Assembly: GCA_009927055.1 (NCBI GenBank)
Contig: RFNS01000256.1
Location: 1 to 38,954 of the forward strand
Direction of reading: 5' to 3'
DNA from: Alphaproteobacteria bacterium
GTDB lineage: Bacteria; Pseudomonadota; Alphaproteobacteria; UBA9219; RFNS01
DNA length: 38,954 nt
In this document: positions 24,354-34,221 of the stretch, piece by piece
Numbering within the stretch: position 1 is the first letter of the stretch
Layout: each line of letters begins with the position of its first letter
Notes under the pieces: generated by a model
Database searches by the model: none
Told to the model about the DNA's origin: nothing
The model's input: the letters and a program-made list of their open reading frames with translations, nothing else
Made by a program: the position numbers and the translations under genes

Positions 24354-27300
24354 ATGCCAAAAACTGCAAAAAAACGCGCTTCCCCCTCCTCTATGTTTCA
24401 CACCTTCTACAACAAGCTTTTTGCGCTCATGCTTCCAGAAGATCAACAAATCATTGGTCTGAGCGAGCGGCATGAGATTGCATCCCATTTATGGAAAAAT
24501 CTTCAGCAACGCAAACGCGGTGATGTGAAGGTGAACGTGTATTGCCCATCACTGAAAACACACGGATGGCAAAGCGCACACAGCATTCTGGAAGTTATTA
24601 ATGATGATATGCCGTTTCTGGTCGATAGTTTAACGGGCTTACTCAACCGCAGCGGTTTTTCTGTTCAACAAGTTTTTCACCCCATCGTGCATGTCAAACG
24701 CACGCGCGCGGGTAAAATTCAAACATTCTCAGCCGAACCTGAGCAAGACACTCAACCTGAGTCTGTCATCCATTTTCAGTTTGATTATTGCGATGATGCG
24801 GCGCGCCTTAAAAAACTTTCAGAAGATGCCCTAGGCATTCTGGACGATGTGCGCTGCGCTGTCAGTGATTGGAGTTTGATGAAACAAAAAACGGCCGAAA
24901 CCGTGGCCGAGCTGGCCGCCATGCCGCAGGCTCTTTTCCCCCAAGAAGATGTGGCCGAGACCCAGGCCTTTATGAACTGGCTGGCCGATAATAATTTTAC
25001 ATTTCTTGGCTATCGCGAAATTTATTTCCCCAACAATGCGCGCGATAGTTTTGAAATCGTCTCCAAATCAGGGCTTGGCATTTTGCGCGACCCGCAGCGC
25101 ATTCTGTTTAATCAGATGCGTAAACTCTCGGCCCAGCCGCCCGAAGTTCAGCGCTTCTTCAATCGCAAACGCCTTATTCTGGTGTTGAAAACCAACATGA
25201 TCTCCAGCGTCCATCGCAGCGTGCCGATGGATGCCATTTTTGTGAAACGATATGACAAACAAGGGCGCGAAATCTCAGAACGCATTTATGTGGGCCTGTT
25301 TACCAGCAGCGGCTATATGCGTATTCCGCGCGAGGTGCCCATTTTGCGCCTTAAAATCCGCAATGTCATGGCACGATCGGGGTTTGATCCTGTCAGTCAT
25401 GACGGCAAAACGTTGACTCACATTCTCGATAATTATCCGCGCGATGAATTGTTTCAAATCAACCATGAAGACTTGTATCGCAACAGCATGGGCATTTTGC
25501 ATTTGCAGGAACGGCAACATCTGGCCCTTTTTATGCGGCAAGATTCTTTTGGCCGTTTTGTCACATGCCTTATTTATGTCCCGCGTGATAATTACGATAC
25601 AAGTCTGCGTGAAAAATTTAGGCACATCATTGAATCTGAGCTGAATGGCACACAAACAACTTTTACCACGCGCATTGATGATCAGCGGCTGGCACGCGTT
25701 TTTGCAGTTATTCACCTTAAAAACGGCATGCCAAAAGGCTTTAGCCAAGAAAGACTTGAAAAAAAACTGCGTGAAGCTGCCCGCGCCTGGCCCGATCGGT
25801 TACGCGAATGTTTGATTGAAAAACAGGGCATTACAATCGGCAGCGCGCTACATCAAAAATATGCACATTCGTTCCCTTCTGCTTACACAGCCCACTTCAG
25901 GCCAGAACATGCTGTGAATGACATTTTGCAAATTTCTAAAATGCCACGGGGACAAAATCTGATTGCCGATTTGATCGCCGATGATGACAACAAACAAGCC
26001 GTGCATTTGCGCGTTTACCACAGGGGCAAGCCACTTGAACTATCATCGGTCATGCCGATTATTGAAAATATGGGGCTGATGGCTGAAAGCGAAACGGGCC
26101 CTTTTGCTGTGATAGACAAAGATGAAAAAATATTTGTTCACAGCTTTAAGGCAAAATTGCAAGGTGACTCCACCATAGACCTTACCGCAATCCACGATGA
26201 GTTTTTGAAAACTTTTGTATCAGTGTGGCAAGGGCATCAGGATAACGATACCTTCAATCAACTCATTCTGCTGGCGGGCATGACAGGGCGACAGGTTGTG
26301 CTGGTGCGCGCACTCTCGCGCTATCTCAAGCAAATTCGCGCCCCGCACAGCCTTATCAGCATCACGCACACACTGGTCAAACATGCCCAGCTTTCACAAT
26401 TGCTGCTTAAATTGTTTGAGCTGCGACACTCACCAGCCATCACATCTCAAGCCCGCAAGCAGTTTAGTAAAATACGGGCAGAATTTATGGCTGGGCTGGC
26501 CAAGGTTCCCACGCTTGATGAAGATCGCATTCTGCGCCGACTGTTGAACTTGATCGAAGCGGCGATGCGCACCAATTTTTATCAAGACAATGCGCCCGCA
26601 CTCGCCATCAAGTTTGATTGCGCAGCAGTAGAAAACATGCCCCTGCCCCGCATGAAGTATGAAATTTTTGTCCATTCCAGCCTGGTGGAAGGCATTCACC
26701 TGCGCGGCGGCAAAGTGGCGCGTGGCGGCATTCGCTGGTCAGACCGCGAGGATTTCCGCACCGAAATTCTTGGCCTTGTGAAAGCGCAGATGGTGAAAAA
26801 TGCCGTGATTGTGCCTGTGGGGTCAAAGGGTGGTTTTGTGGTGCGCCAAAAACTGTCGGCCGATCATTATCAAGATGGCATCACCTGTTATCAAATCTAT
26901 ATCCGGTCACTTCTTTCGCTTACCGATAATCTGGTGAAAGGAAAAATTATTCCACCCAAGCAGGTGCTGCGTCACGATGGCGATGACCCCTATCTGGTTG
27001 TCGCGGCCGATAAAGGCACAGCCAAATTTTCAGACATCGCCAACACCATCAGCCAAGAACACGGCTTCTGGCTGGATGATGCTTTTGCCTCCGGTGGCTC
27101 GGTGGGGTACGACCACAAAGAAATGGGCATCACAGCCCGCGGCGCGTGGGAGTCGGTCAAGCGTCACTTCCGCGAAATGGGCCACGACACGCAATCGCAA
27201 AATTTTACGGTCATGGGCGTGGGCGATATGTCGGGCGATGTGTTTGGCAACGGCATGCTGCTATCAAAACATATTCGTTTGCTGGGTGCGTTCGATCACA

Positions 27301-29084
27301 GGCACATTTTTTGTGATCCGAACCCCGATGCCGCCAAAAGTTTTAAGGAGCGCGAGCGCATGTTCCACCTGCCTAAAAGCAGCTGGGCCAATTATCATGC
27401 TAAACTCATCAGCAAGGGTGGCGGCATTTTCAGCCGGCAGGAAAAATCTATTCGCATCACCCCAGAAATGAAGGCCGCTTATGATATTGGGGCCGAAACA
27501 CTTTCACCCCAAGATCTGATCAACGCCATGTTAAAAGCGCCGGTCGATCTGTTGTATCTGGGCGGCATTGGCACTTATGTTAAAGCAAGCACCGAAACTC
27601 ATGAGCAGGTCGATGACCGCGCGAATGACAGCCTGCGCGTGAACGCCAAAGAACTGCGCGCCAAAGTGGTGGCCGAGGGCGCAAACCTTGGCTGCACACA
27701 GCGCGCGCGCATTGAATTTGCCAAACTGGGCGGCCGCATCAATACCGATGCCATCGATAATTCGGCGGGTGTTGATACCTCTGATCACGAAGTGAATATC
27801 AAAATTGCTTTTGCCCCCTCGTTGATCAGCGCTAAATTAAAGCGCCCTGCGCGCAATAAACTGCTGCGCGACATGACCGATGATGTGGCCAAACTTGTGC
27901 TGCGCGATAATTATTTGCAAACGCAGGCGCTGACGGTGGCGCAACTGCGCGGCAATGAACTGGTTCACCTGCATGCGCGCACCATCGCCGCGCTTGAAAA
28001 AACGGGCCTGCTCAACCGTCAGGTAGAATTTTTGCCAGACGAGGAAGAACTTTCGGCCCGCATGCGCGATGGACAAACCCTCACGCGGCCTGAGTTGGCG
28101 GTGCTGCTGGCCTATGCCAAAATCTGGCTGTTCGATCAGCTTCTCGCCTCTAATCTTCCTGATGATCCGTGGCTGAAAGGCGATTTGCTGCGCTATTTTC
28201 CTAAGAAAATGTCTGATAAATTTTCGCGCGATATTGCTCAGCACCAACTGGCGCGCGAGATTATTGCCACTTCCATCACCAACAGTTTCATCAATCGCGC
28301 CGGAAGCCAGTTTGTGTTTCGCGCGATGGAGAAAACAGGGCAAAACGCCGTTGCGGTCACACGCGCCTATGTCATCGCGCGTGATAGTTATCAGCTGGTC
28401 AGCTATTGGCGGGCGATTGAATCTTTGGATAATGTGGCGCCCGCTGCCGTTCAGGCCGAGTTGTTTTTATACACTGAACGGTTGCTGAGTTACGTTGTGC
28501 CGTGGATTCTGCGCGAAACAAAAGTGACCCAGCCGTTTGAAAAACAAATCGATGATCTGGGCAGTGCCTGCCAAAAAATGCGCACCTGGCTGGATGAGAA
28601 CACGCCCGTATCGGCCAAGGTGAATGCCAGCCAACTGATCGCGCAAAAGGTGCCAGAGCCGCTGGCGAAAACCGCTGCGCTCATCCCCTTGCTTAGCGCG
28701 GCGCCCGATGTGCACTGGCTTTCACAAAAATATAACGTCAGCATCGCCCAAGGTTCGGCCCTGTTCTTCAGTGTGGGCGATAGGTTTAATTTCAGCTGGC
28801 TGCGCGAGAAATGCCGCGCATCGGCCCAGAACACCCAATGGCAGCGCGACGCCATTTCGGGCCTGATTGAAGATTTATTTATCACCCAGCGCATGCTGTG
28901 CGGCAAAATTTTATCCAGCCATCGCAAACAATGGCATGATCCTGCGGCATGGTTTGCGGGCAGCACGCGCCTTCAGGCCATTGATCACACGATGAACGAG
29001 CTGCGCCACTCAACCGCGATTGATTTTGCGGGCCTCGCCCTTATGGCGCGGCAACTGGGGCTGCTGGCCAAACAAGGCGATTAG
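24354..29084 (+). CDS. NAD-specific glutamate dehydrogenase, 180-kDa class (GDH2)
   Basis: A 1576-aa enzyme oxidising glutamate to 2-oxoglutarate and ammonia with NAD, a catabolic role. The large N-terminal part carries ACT-like regulatory regions (FLVDSLTGLLNRSGFSVQQV near residue 90). The catalytic domain begins around residue 780 (LRGGKVARGGIRWSDREDFR), continues with KNAVIVPVGSKGGFVV and SGGSVGYDHKEMGIT, and reaches the nucleotide-binding domain with FTVMGVGDMSGDVFGNGML. The C-terminal helical region is also complete. Length is normal for the class. No ribosome-binding site is evident. Its stop codon overlaps that of the convergent lysK. Confidence 0.96.
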   Translation: MPKTAKKRASPSSMFHTFYNKLFALMLPEDQQIIGLSERHEIASHLWKNLQQRKRGDVKVNVYCPSLKTHGWQSAHSILEVINDDMPFLVDSLTGLLNRSGFSVQQVFHPIVHVKRTRAGKIQTFSAEPEQDTQPESVIHFQFDYCDDAARLKKLSEDALGILDDVRCAVSDWSLMKQKTAETVAELAAMPQALFPQEDVAETQAFMNWLADNNFTFLGYREIYFPNNARDSFEIVSKSGLGILRDPQRILFNQMRKLSAQPPEVQRFFNRKRLILVLKTNMISSVHRSVPMDAIFVKRYDKQGREISERIYVGLFTSSGYMRIPREVPILRLKIRNVMARSGFDPVSHDGKTLTHILDNYPRDELFQINHEDLYRNSMGILHLQERQHLALFMRQDSFGRFVTCLIYVPRDNYDTSLREKFRHIIESELNGTQTTFTTRIDDQRLARVFAVIHLKNGMPKGFSQERLEKKLREAARAWPDRLRECLIEKQGITIGSALHQKYAHSFPSAYTAHFRPEHAVNDILQISKMPRGQNLIADLIADDDNKQAVHLRVYHRGKPLELSSVMPIIENMGLMAESETGPFAVIDKDEKIFVHSFKAKLQGDSTIDLTAIHDEFLKTFVSVWQGHQDNDTFNQLILLAGMTGRQVVLVRALSRYLKQIRAPHSLISITHTLVKHAQLSQLLLKLFELRHSPAITSQARKQFSKIRAEFMAGLAKVPTLDEDRILRRLLNLIEAAMRTNFYQDNAPALAIKFDCAAVENMPLPRMKYEIFVHSSLVEGIHLRGGKVARGGIRWSDREDFRTEILGLVKAQMVKNAVIVPVGSKGGFVVRQKLSADHYQDGITCYQIYIRSLLSLTDNLVKGKIIPPKQVLRHDGDDPYLVVAADKGTAKFSDIANTISQEHGFWLDDAFASGGSVGYDHKEMGITARGAWESVKRHFREMGHDTQSQNFTVMGVGDMSGDVFGNGMLLSKHIRLLGAFDHRHIFCDPNPDAAKSFKERERMFHLPKSSWANYHAKLISKGGGIFSRQEKSIRITPEMKAAYDIGAETLSPQDLINAMLKAPVDLLYLGGIGTYVKASTETHEQVDDRANDSLRVNAKELRAKVVAEGANLGCTQRARIEFAKLGGRINTDAIDNSAGVDTSDHEVNIKIAFAPSLISAKLKRPARNKLLRDMTDDVAKLVLRDNYLQTQALTVAQLRGNELVHLHARTIAALEKTGLLNRQVEFLPDEEELSARMRDGQTLTRPELAVLLAYAKIWLFDQLLASNLPDDPWLKGDLLRYFPKKMSDKFSRDIAQHQLAREIIATSITNSFINRAGSQFVFRAMEKTGQNAVAVTRAYVIARDSYQLVSYWRAIESLDNVAPAAVQAELFLYTERLLSYVVPWILRETKVTQPFEKQIDDLGSACQKMRTWLDENTPVSAKVNASQLIAQKVPEPLAKTAALIPLLSAAPDVHWLSQKYNVSIAQGSALFFSVGDRFNFSWLREKCRASAQNTQWQRDAISGLIEDLFITQRMLCGKILSSHRKQWHDPAAWFAGSTRLQAIDHTMNELRHSTAIDFAGLALMARQLGLLAKQGD

Positions 29085-30643
29085 GCCAGTTTTTCAGCCA
29101 TGAGTTTTAAGGTGTTGTCAACGCCATACAGCGCAATAAAACCGCCCATGCGCGGGCCGGTAGCTTGGCCCAACAGCACCTCATACATCGCCTGAAACCA
29201 CTGCCGCAACTCGGCAAAGCCATGACGTTTTCCCACATCATAAACAATGGTTTGAATATCTTCGGCGCTCGCATTGTGGGGCATGTTTTTTAATGACGCC
29301 TGCAAATCTTCCAGCGCTTTACGCTCAACATCAGTCGGTGCGCGATAATTTTTGGTTGGCTTGATATGATCTTGATAATATCTGATGGCATACCCCACCA
29401 GCTGATCAAGATAAGGCGTGGCGGCGGGCGATGCGTTGGGCGCATATTTGCTGATAAAACCCCACATGACATTTTTATCTTCCGTGTTGGCCACACCCGC
29501 CAAATTAAGAAGCATGGTGAAGCTGAGCGGCGAAAGATTGTTGGGAATTTTCCCACCATGAATGTGATACGCCGCGTTTTCATATAACTGCTCTGGCGCT
29601 TCATTCAATGTTTTTTCAGCGAAGGTTAAATATTCATCCACCGCGCGCGGGAGCACATCAAAATAAAGTTTTTTGGCCGTGCGCGGTTTCTGAAACATAT
29701 ACAACGCCAAACTTTCGGGTGGGGCATAGGCCAGCCATTCTTCAATGGACAGCCCATTTCCTTTCGATTTGCTGATTTTCTGCCCGTGCTGATCCAGAAA
29801 CATTTCATAGCGCAAGCGCTCAGGGGTCTGGCCGCCTAAAATCTCACAAATTTTTCCACCCGCTTCGAACGAGCTGTCCAAATCCTTGCCCGACATTTCA
29901 TAATCAACGCCCAGCGCTGTCCATCGCATGGCCCAATCGGGCTTCCACTGCAGTTTGCAATAACCGCCTGTTACCGGCACTTCGGTTTTTGTGTCGTCTT
30001 CATCTTCAAAAATAATTGTGCCCGTTTTCAAATTTCTCTCCAACACCGGCACCTGCAGCACGCGCCCCGTTTTGGGTGAAATGGGCAAGAAAGGCGAATA
30101 GGTTTGCTGTCTTTCTTCGCCCAGCGTGGCCAACATCACCTCCATCATCTCATCATACTTTTCCAAAACTTTCAGCAGGGTCGCATCAAACTCGCCCCCT
30201 TGATAGGCCGCGGTTGATGATTTGAATTCATACTCAAAACCAAACTGATCTAAAAAACTCCGCAGTCGCGCGTTGTTGTGCGCGCCAAAACTATCATGCG
30301 TGCCAAAGGGGTCGGGCACTTGCGTCAACGGCTTGCCCAAACAATCGCGCAACATGTCTTTGTTCGGAACATTCTCAGGCACCTTGCGCAGGCCATCCAT
30401 ATCGTCTGAAAAACAAATCAGCCGCGTCGGAATATCAGACATAAGAGTAAAAGCATGACGCACCATGGTGGTGCGCACCACTTCGCCAAAGGTGCCAATG
30501 TGCGGCAGGCCTGAGGGGCCATAACCCGTTTCAAACAGCACATAGCCCTTGGCGGGTGGCTTGTGCGCATAGCGCGCCACCAGTTTGCGGGCTTCTTCAA
30601 ACGGCCAGGCTTTTGCCTGCATGGCAATGGTTTTGTCGGTCAT
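29081..30643 (-). CDS. lysK: lysyl-tRNA synthetase, class I
   Basis: Charges tRNA-Lys. It is the archaeal-type class I enzyme, found in most alphaproteobacteria in place of the class II form. The class I signatures are PSGLPHIGT (43-51, the HIGH motif) and KISKSKG (289-295, the KMSKS motif). The 520-aa length and the C-terminal helical anticodon-binding region are normal. It lies 42 bases after the methyltransferase gene on the same strand. Its stop is inside the end of the convergent glutamate dehydrogenase gene. Confidence 0.96.
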   Translation of the reverse strand: MTDKTIAMQAKAWPFEEARKLVARYAHKPPAKGYVLFETGYGPSGLPHIGTFGEVVRTTMVRHAFTLMSDIPTRLICFSDDMDGLRKVPENVPNKDMLRDCLGKPLTQVPDPFGTHDSFGAHNNARLRSFLDQFGFEYEFKSSTAAYQGGEFDATLLKVLEKYDEMMEVMLATLGEERQQTYSPFLPISPKTGRVLQVPVLERNLKTGTIIFEDEDDTKTEVPVTGGYCKLQWKPDWAMRWTALGVDYEMSGKDLDSSFEAGGKICEILGGQTPERLRYEMFLDQHGQKISKSKGNGLSIEEWLAYAPPESLALYMFQKPRTAKKLYFDVLPRAVDEYLTFAEKTLNEAPEQLYENAAYHIHGGKIPNNLSPLSFTMLLNLAGVANTEDKNVMWGFISKYAPNASPAATPYLDQLVGYAIRYYQDHIKPTKNYRAPTDVERKALEDLQASLKNMPHNASAEDIQTIVYDVGKRHGFAELRQWFQAMYEVLLGQATGPRMGGFIALYGVDNTLKLMAEKLA

Positions 30644-30685
30644 ACTGCATTATTGGCGCAACAGCCCCGTCACCGCAAGGCGTGG

Positions 30686-31387
30686 CTACGGCCTCTCGTT
30701 CACGCGGTGCCTGAAAAGCAGGGCATAGGTTTGGCGATTGTACATTTTTCCGTGTTGAACATCGGGCCCATCCTTGATGCGCTCGGCCACCAAATCAAAC
30801 GCGTTGTGGAAATATTGCACCACACGATCACGCGTATAAAGCACGCTTTCAATGCCGTTGGCGGGGTCAACAATCACCCCCTCTGGGGCCGAGGCATCGG
30901 GCAAATACTGCCCATAATATCCATCGCCAATGCTGGCAAATGAAATCAGGTACCACCCGCGCACCGCGAGCGCGCGAATAAGATTATCGCGGTATGAATC
31001 GCGCGCATCATTCCCCACAATGTGTTTGAAGCAAAAAGTATCGATGGCAAAATCGATGCTGTGTTCGGCCACGGGCCAGCCTTCGGTCACATCATATACC
31101 AGCGCACGAATGCGCGGCGATAATCCTTCAACCTCGGCCGCGTGTTGAAGCGCGGCAATGGCATTCGGCGTAAAATCCATCGCGGTCACGTGCATGCCCT
31201 GGCGCGCCAAAAAAAGGCTGTTGCGGCCTTTGCCGCACCCAATATCTACCGCCTGTTTCATGGCGGCCTGCTGCGTGCCAATTTTCTCCCACGCCCACAC
31301 AACGGCGCCCGAAGGCGTATGGCGATGAGAGGATGGCAACCCACCCTGCCCATACTCGGCTGCCCAGCGTTGCGGATTTGATTTCAT
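30686..31387 (-). CDS. class I SAM-dependent methyltransferase, substrate unknown
   Basis: A 233-aa protein with a single Rossmann methyltransferase domain. Motif I is AVDIGCGKGRNSLFLARQG, the acidic residue after strand 2 is in VTAMDFTPNAI, and IRALVYDVTEGWP supplies motif II. The order resembles TehB/UbiE-like small-molecule methyltransferases, but nothing in the sequence names the substrate. It is divergent from heme A synthase with only 18 bases between start codons, so each promoter must extend into the other gene. It is probably co-transcribed with lysK downstream. Confidence 0.88.
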   Translation of the reverse strand: MKSNPQRWAAEYGQGGLPSSHRHTPSGAVVWAWEKIGTQQAAMKQAVDIGCGKGRNSLFLARQGMHVTAMDFTPNAIAALQHAAEVEGLSPRIRALVYDVTEGWPVAEHSIDFAIDTFCFKHIVGNDARDSYRDNLIRALAVRGWYLISFASIGDGYYGQYLPDASAPEGVIVDPANGIESVLYTRDRVVQYFHNAFDLVAERIKDGPDVQHGKMYNRQTYALLFRHRVNERP

Positions 31388-31405
31388 GGTGGCATTTTAG
31401 GCCCA

Positions 31406-32443
31406 ATGAAAAGCCCAACGCAACCGCCGCGCACTGTCGTGCAATGGCTCTATGCCACCGCCATCATGATTGGCGCGATGGCCATCATCGGCGCCATCAC
31501 GCGCCTGACAGAAAGCGGATTATCGATCACCGAATGGGCGCCCATCACGGGCGTCATCCCTCCCCTGAGTGCCGATGATTGGCAAAAAGCCTTCGATCTG
31601 TACCGTGCCACACCGCAATATCAGCTGGTCATGAAGGGCATGAGCATGGATGAGTTTAAGAATATTTTTTTCTGGGAATGGGTGCACCGGTTGTGGGGGC
31701 GGCTCATCGGGTTGGTCTATGCCCTGCCCCTGATTTATTTTACCCTTACCAAAAAAATTCCGCGACCGTTTTTACTGCGCTGCTGGCTGATTTTGCTGCT
31801 GGGTGCCGCCCAGGGTTTTGTGGGCTGGTTCATGGTTCAAAGCGGGTTGGTGGATGCCACCACCGTCAGCCCCTATCGGCTTGCGCTGCATTTATCGCTG
31901 GCGCTTGTGTTGCTGGGGGCTGTGCTGTGGACAGCGTGGGATATTTCCCACAATGCCGCCGCGCATGAAAAATTATCATTCTGCATGAAGCGTCATGGCG
32001 TGGTGGCGCTGGCATTTTTGGCCATCACCATTGTGTGGGGCGCCTTTGTGGCGGGCATGGATGCCGGAAAAATGTATAACACCTGGCCCCTGATGGAGGG
32101 CGAATTTTTGCCGGCCGTCGCCATCTCGGCCAACCCATGGTGGAAAAACTTTTTCGCCAACGCGGTGGCCATTCAGTTTGCGCACCGCTGGCTGGGCATT
32201 CTCACCGGCGTGATGATTTTAAGTTGGGCCGTGCGGCTTTACGCTCAAGCGCCACGTGGGCGCAACAAAAAATACGCCATCAATCTGGCTTTGCTGGCCA
32301 TCATCCAGCCGCTTTTGGGCATCCTCACACTGCTGCACGCGGTGCCTGTGTGGCTGGGCACGTTGCATCAGGGCGTGGCGGCTGTGCTGCTTTCTTATCT
32401 GCTGTTTCAGCTGCATCCTGTTTCTCGTATGCATAAAATATAA
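31406..32443 (+). CDS. ctaA: heme A synthase (CtaA/Cox15)
   Basis: Oxidises the C8 methyl of heme O to give heme A for aa3-type cytochrome oxidase. The 345-aa protein has eight predicted membrane helices in two similar halves. The conserved heme-ligand histidines appear in FFWEWVHRLWGRLIGL and FAHRWLGILTG, with others in LALHLSLAL and LGTLHQGVAA. The early LTESGLSITEWAPITGVIPP is a family signature. Its presence implies aerobic respiration with a heme A oxidase. No clear ribosome-binding site is present. Confidence 0.95.
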   Translation: MKSPTQPPRTVVQWLYATAIMIGAMAIIGAITRLTESGLSITEWAPITGVIPPLSADDWQKAFDLYRATPQYQLVMKGMSMDEFKNIFFWEWVHRLWGRLIGLVYALPLIYFTLTKKIPRPFLLRCWLILLLGAAQGFVGWFMVQSGLVDATTVSPYRLALHLSLALVLLGAVLWTAWDISHNAAAHEKLSFCMKRHGVVALAFLAITIVWGAFVAGMDAGKMYNTWPLMEGEFLPAVAISANPWWKNFFANAVAIQFAHRWLGILTGVMILSWAVRLYAQAPRGRNKKYAINLALLAIIQPLLGILTLLHAVPVWLGTLHQGVAAVLLSYLLFQLHPVSRMHKI

Positions 32444-32445
32444 GC

Positions 32446-32541
32446 ACTGTTGTGCCTGCGAAGGCAGGCACCCATCACCCGAATGAAATGCTCAAAACAA
32501 CCGTATGCGTGATGGGCCTTTGCCTTCGCAGGGGCTTCAGT
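32446..32541. repeat. 96-bp imperfect palindromic interspersed element, copy 2
   Basis: This is the reverse-oriented copy of the element at 15771-15870. The ends are ACTG and CAGT. The left arm contains a 7-bp stem, TGCCTGC with GCAGGCA around a GAAG loop, and the right arm has TGCCTTCGCAGG. The central loop (GAATGAAATGC and CCGTATGCG) is also conserved with copy 1. It lies directly after ctaA. Confidence 0.7.
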
Positions 32542-32651
32542 CTTTTTGATGAGTTCTGTCCATAAGAAAGAGAGGGCACAATGCCCCTTGTATCGCGGCT
32601 GCGAATTCTACGGGCAATCCAGCTTTTCTCTATCGTCACATTCTGTCTACA

Positions 32652-32677
32652 GATTTCGGCATGTGCCGGAATGACAA
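32652..32677. repeat. isolated half of a second palindromic repeat family
   Basis: On the reverse strand the sequence reads TGTCATTCCGGCACATGCCG, nearly identical to the left arm of the element at 34830-34934. Only one arm is found here, so it appears to be a degraded or solo copy. It lies between ctaA and the 3' end of purA and could form a small stem (CGGCA/TGCCG). Confidence 0.5.
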
Positions 32678-32692
32678 CACCCAGGTTTTACC

Positions 32693-33985
32693 CTACCCCC
32701 CAAACGGGTCTTGGACCAAAATAGTATCTTCGCGCTCGGGGCTGGTTGAAAGCAAGGTCACTTGCACGCCCACCAATTCCTCAATGCGTTTAATATATTT
32801 GATGGCCAGGGGCGGCAGTTCGCTCCAACTGCGGGCGCCGCGCGTGCTGCTCTGCCAGCCTTTGTGCGTTTCATAAATGGGTTTCACGGCCGCCTGCATG
32901 GCTTGCGAGGCTGGCAAATAATCAAGCTGCTGGCCCGCACATTCATACCCCACGCAAATTTTCAGCTCGGGCAGCTCGTCCAAAACATCCAGCTTTGTCA
33001 GAGCCACGCCATTCACGCCCGAAATTTGCAGGGCCTGGCGCACCAGCACCGCATCAAACCACCCGCAGCGACGCTTGCGACCCGTGACCGTGCCAAACTC
33101 GCGCCCGCGCTGGCCAATATGTTCGCCCACCTCGGTGGTCTCTTCAGTAGGAAACGGCCCCATGCCCACGCGCGTGGTGTATGCCTTGCACAGGCCCAGC
33201 ACATAACTGCGCGCGGCGGCGCCCATGCCGCTTCCGGCCGCCGCCTGCCCCGCCACGGTTTGACTGGCCGTGACAAACGGATAAGTGCCGTGGTCAACAT
33301 CCAGCAAAACACCCTGCGCCCCTTCAAACAAAATCTTTTTACCCGCCTGCTGGGCCTGATGCAGCACACGCCACACCGGCGCCACAAAGGGCAGAATTTT
33401 GGGGGCCAAGGCCTGCATGTGCGCCATTAAGCCATCGACCGTAAAGGTGGGCGCGCCCAAAGCCTGAAGCAGCAGATTATGATGCGATACCAAATCATCC
33501 AGCTTTTTCTTCAGCACATCCGCATCGGCTAAATCGGCCACGCGCACGGCGCGGCGCGCCACTTTATCTTCATAGGCAGGGCCAATGCCCCGACCGGTGG
33601 TGCCAATTTTCTCGCCACTCTTGGCGGCTTCGCGGGCCTGATCCAGCGCGGGATGCAGGGGCAGAATCAGCGGGGCATTGTCGGCGATTTTCAAATTCTC
33701 AGGGCTGATGGCCACGCCCTGCCCCCTTAACTTGTCCATTTCTTTCAGCAATGCTTCAGGATCAATCACCACCCCGTTGCCGATTAACGATAATTTCCCA
33801 GGCCGAATAACCCCCGATGGCAAAAGGCTCAGCTTATATTCTGTGCCGCCAATCACCAGCGTGTGGCCGGCGTTGTGCCCACCCTGAAAGCGCACCACCA
33901 CATCGGCGCGTTCGCTCAGCCAATCCACAATTTTGCCTTTTCCTTCATCGCCCCACTGGGCGCCAATGACAATGACGTTGCTCAT
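32693..33985 (-). CDS. purA: adenylosuccinate synthetase
   Basis: Joins IMP and aspartate with GTP hydrolysis, the first committed step to AMP. The 430-aa length is standard. The N-terminal nucleotide loop is [16 protein letters not shown] (GDEGKGK at 12-18), followed by [13 protein letters not shown] and [15 protein letters not shown]. The C-terminal segment contains the GTP-binding [10 protein letters not shown]. It is divergent from carD, and no related purine gene is adjacent. Confidence 0.97.
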   Translation of the reverse strand: MSNVIVIGAQWGDEGKGKIVDWLSERADVVVRFQGGHNAGHTLVIGGTEYKLSLLPSGVIRPGKLSLIGNGVVIDPEALLKEMDKLRGQGVAISPENLKIADNAPLILPLHPALDQAREAAKSGEKIGTTGRGIGPAYEDKVARRAVRVADLADADVLKKKLDDLVSHHNLLLQALGAPTFTVDGLMAHMQALAPKILPFVAPVWRVLHQAQQAGKKILFEGAQGVLLDVDHGTYPFVTASQTVAGQAAAGSGMGAAARSYVLGLCKAYTTRVGMGPFPTEETTEVGEHIGQRGREFGTVTGRKRRCGWFDAVLVRQALQISGVNGVALTKLDVLDELPELKICVGYECAGQQLDYLPASQAMQAAVKPIYETHKGWQSSTRGARSWSELPPLAIKYIKRIEELVGVQVTLLSTSPEREDTILVQDPFGG

Positions 33986-34077
33986 GCCGTTAACCTAGGC
34001 AAAGGCACGGGTAAAAGCAAAATTCACCAATTATCCAGTATTTTCAACATGGTTTATTACCGCTTTTGAATAAGCGA

Positions 34078-34106
34078 TTGATTTTTTTTGCTTTCAATGG
34101 TATACA
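34078..34106 (+). promoter_or_regulatory. putative carD promoter
   Basis: TTGATT (34078-34083), 17 bases, TATACA (34101-34106) fits a sigma-70 promoter. The palindrome TAACGTTA overlaps the expected transcription start, and ACGTTAA recurs 26 bases further on, flanking a perfect hairpin CCAGCA-C-TGCTGG (34120-34132). The implied leader before the carD ATG is about 110 bases. Confidence 0.55.
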
Positions 34107-34221
34107 TAACGTTAACAATCCAGCACTGCTGGCGACGTTAAACGCACAATCGACATCATCTGCAGCCATCATTGCGCTGCAATGGGGACGGTTTAGCAAC
34201 TTTGGATCACAAGGGGGGCCA

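Noticed and set aside
32762-33430. Plus-strand 222-aa open frame opposite purA
   Set aside because: It is antisense to conserved purA sequence, has no ribosome-binding site and no domain.
34066-34221. N-terminal extension of carD by 52 residues
   Set aside because: The extension is unlike CarD, overlaps the likely promoter, and the ATG at 34222 has a strong ribosome-binding site.
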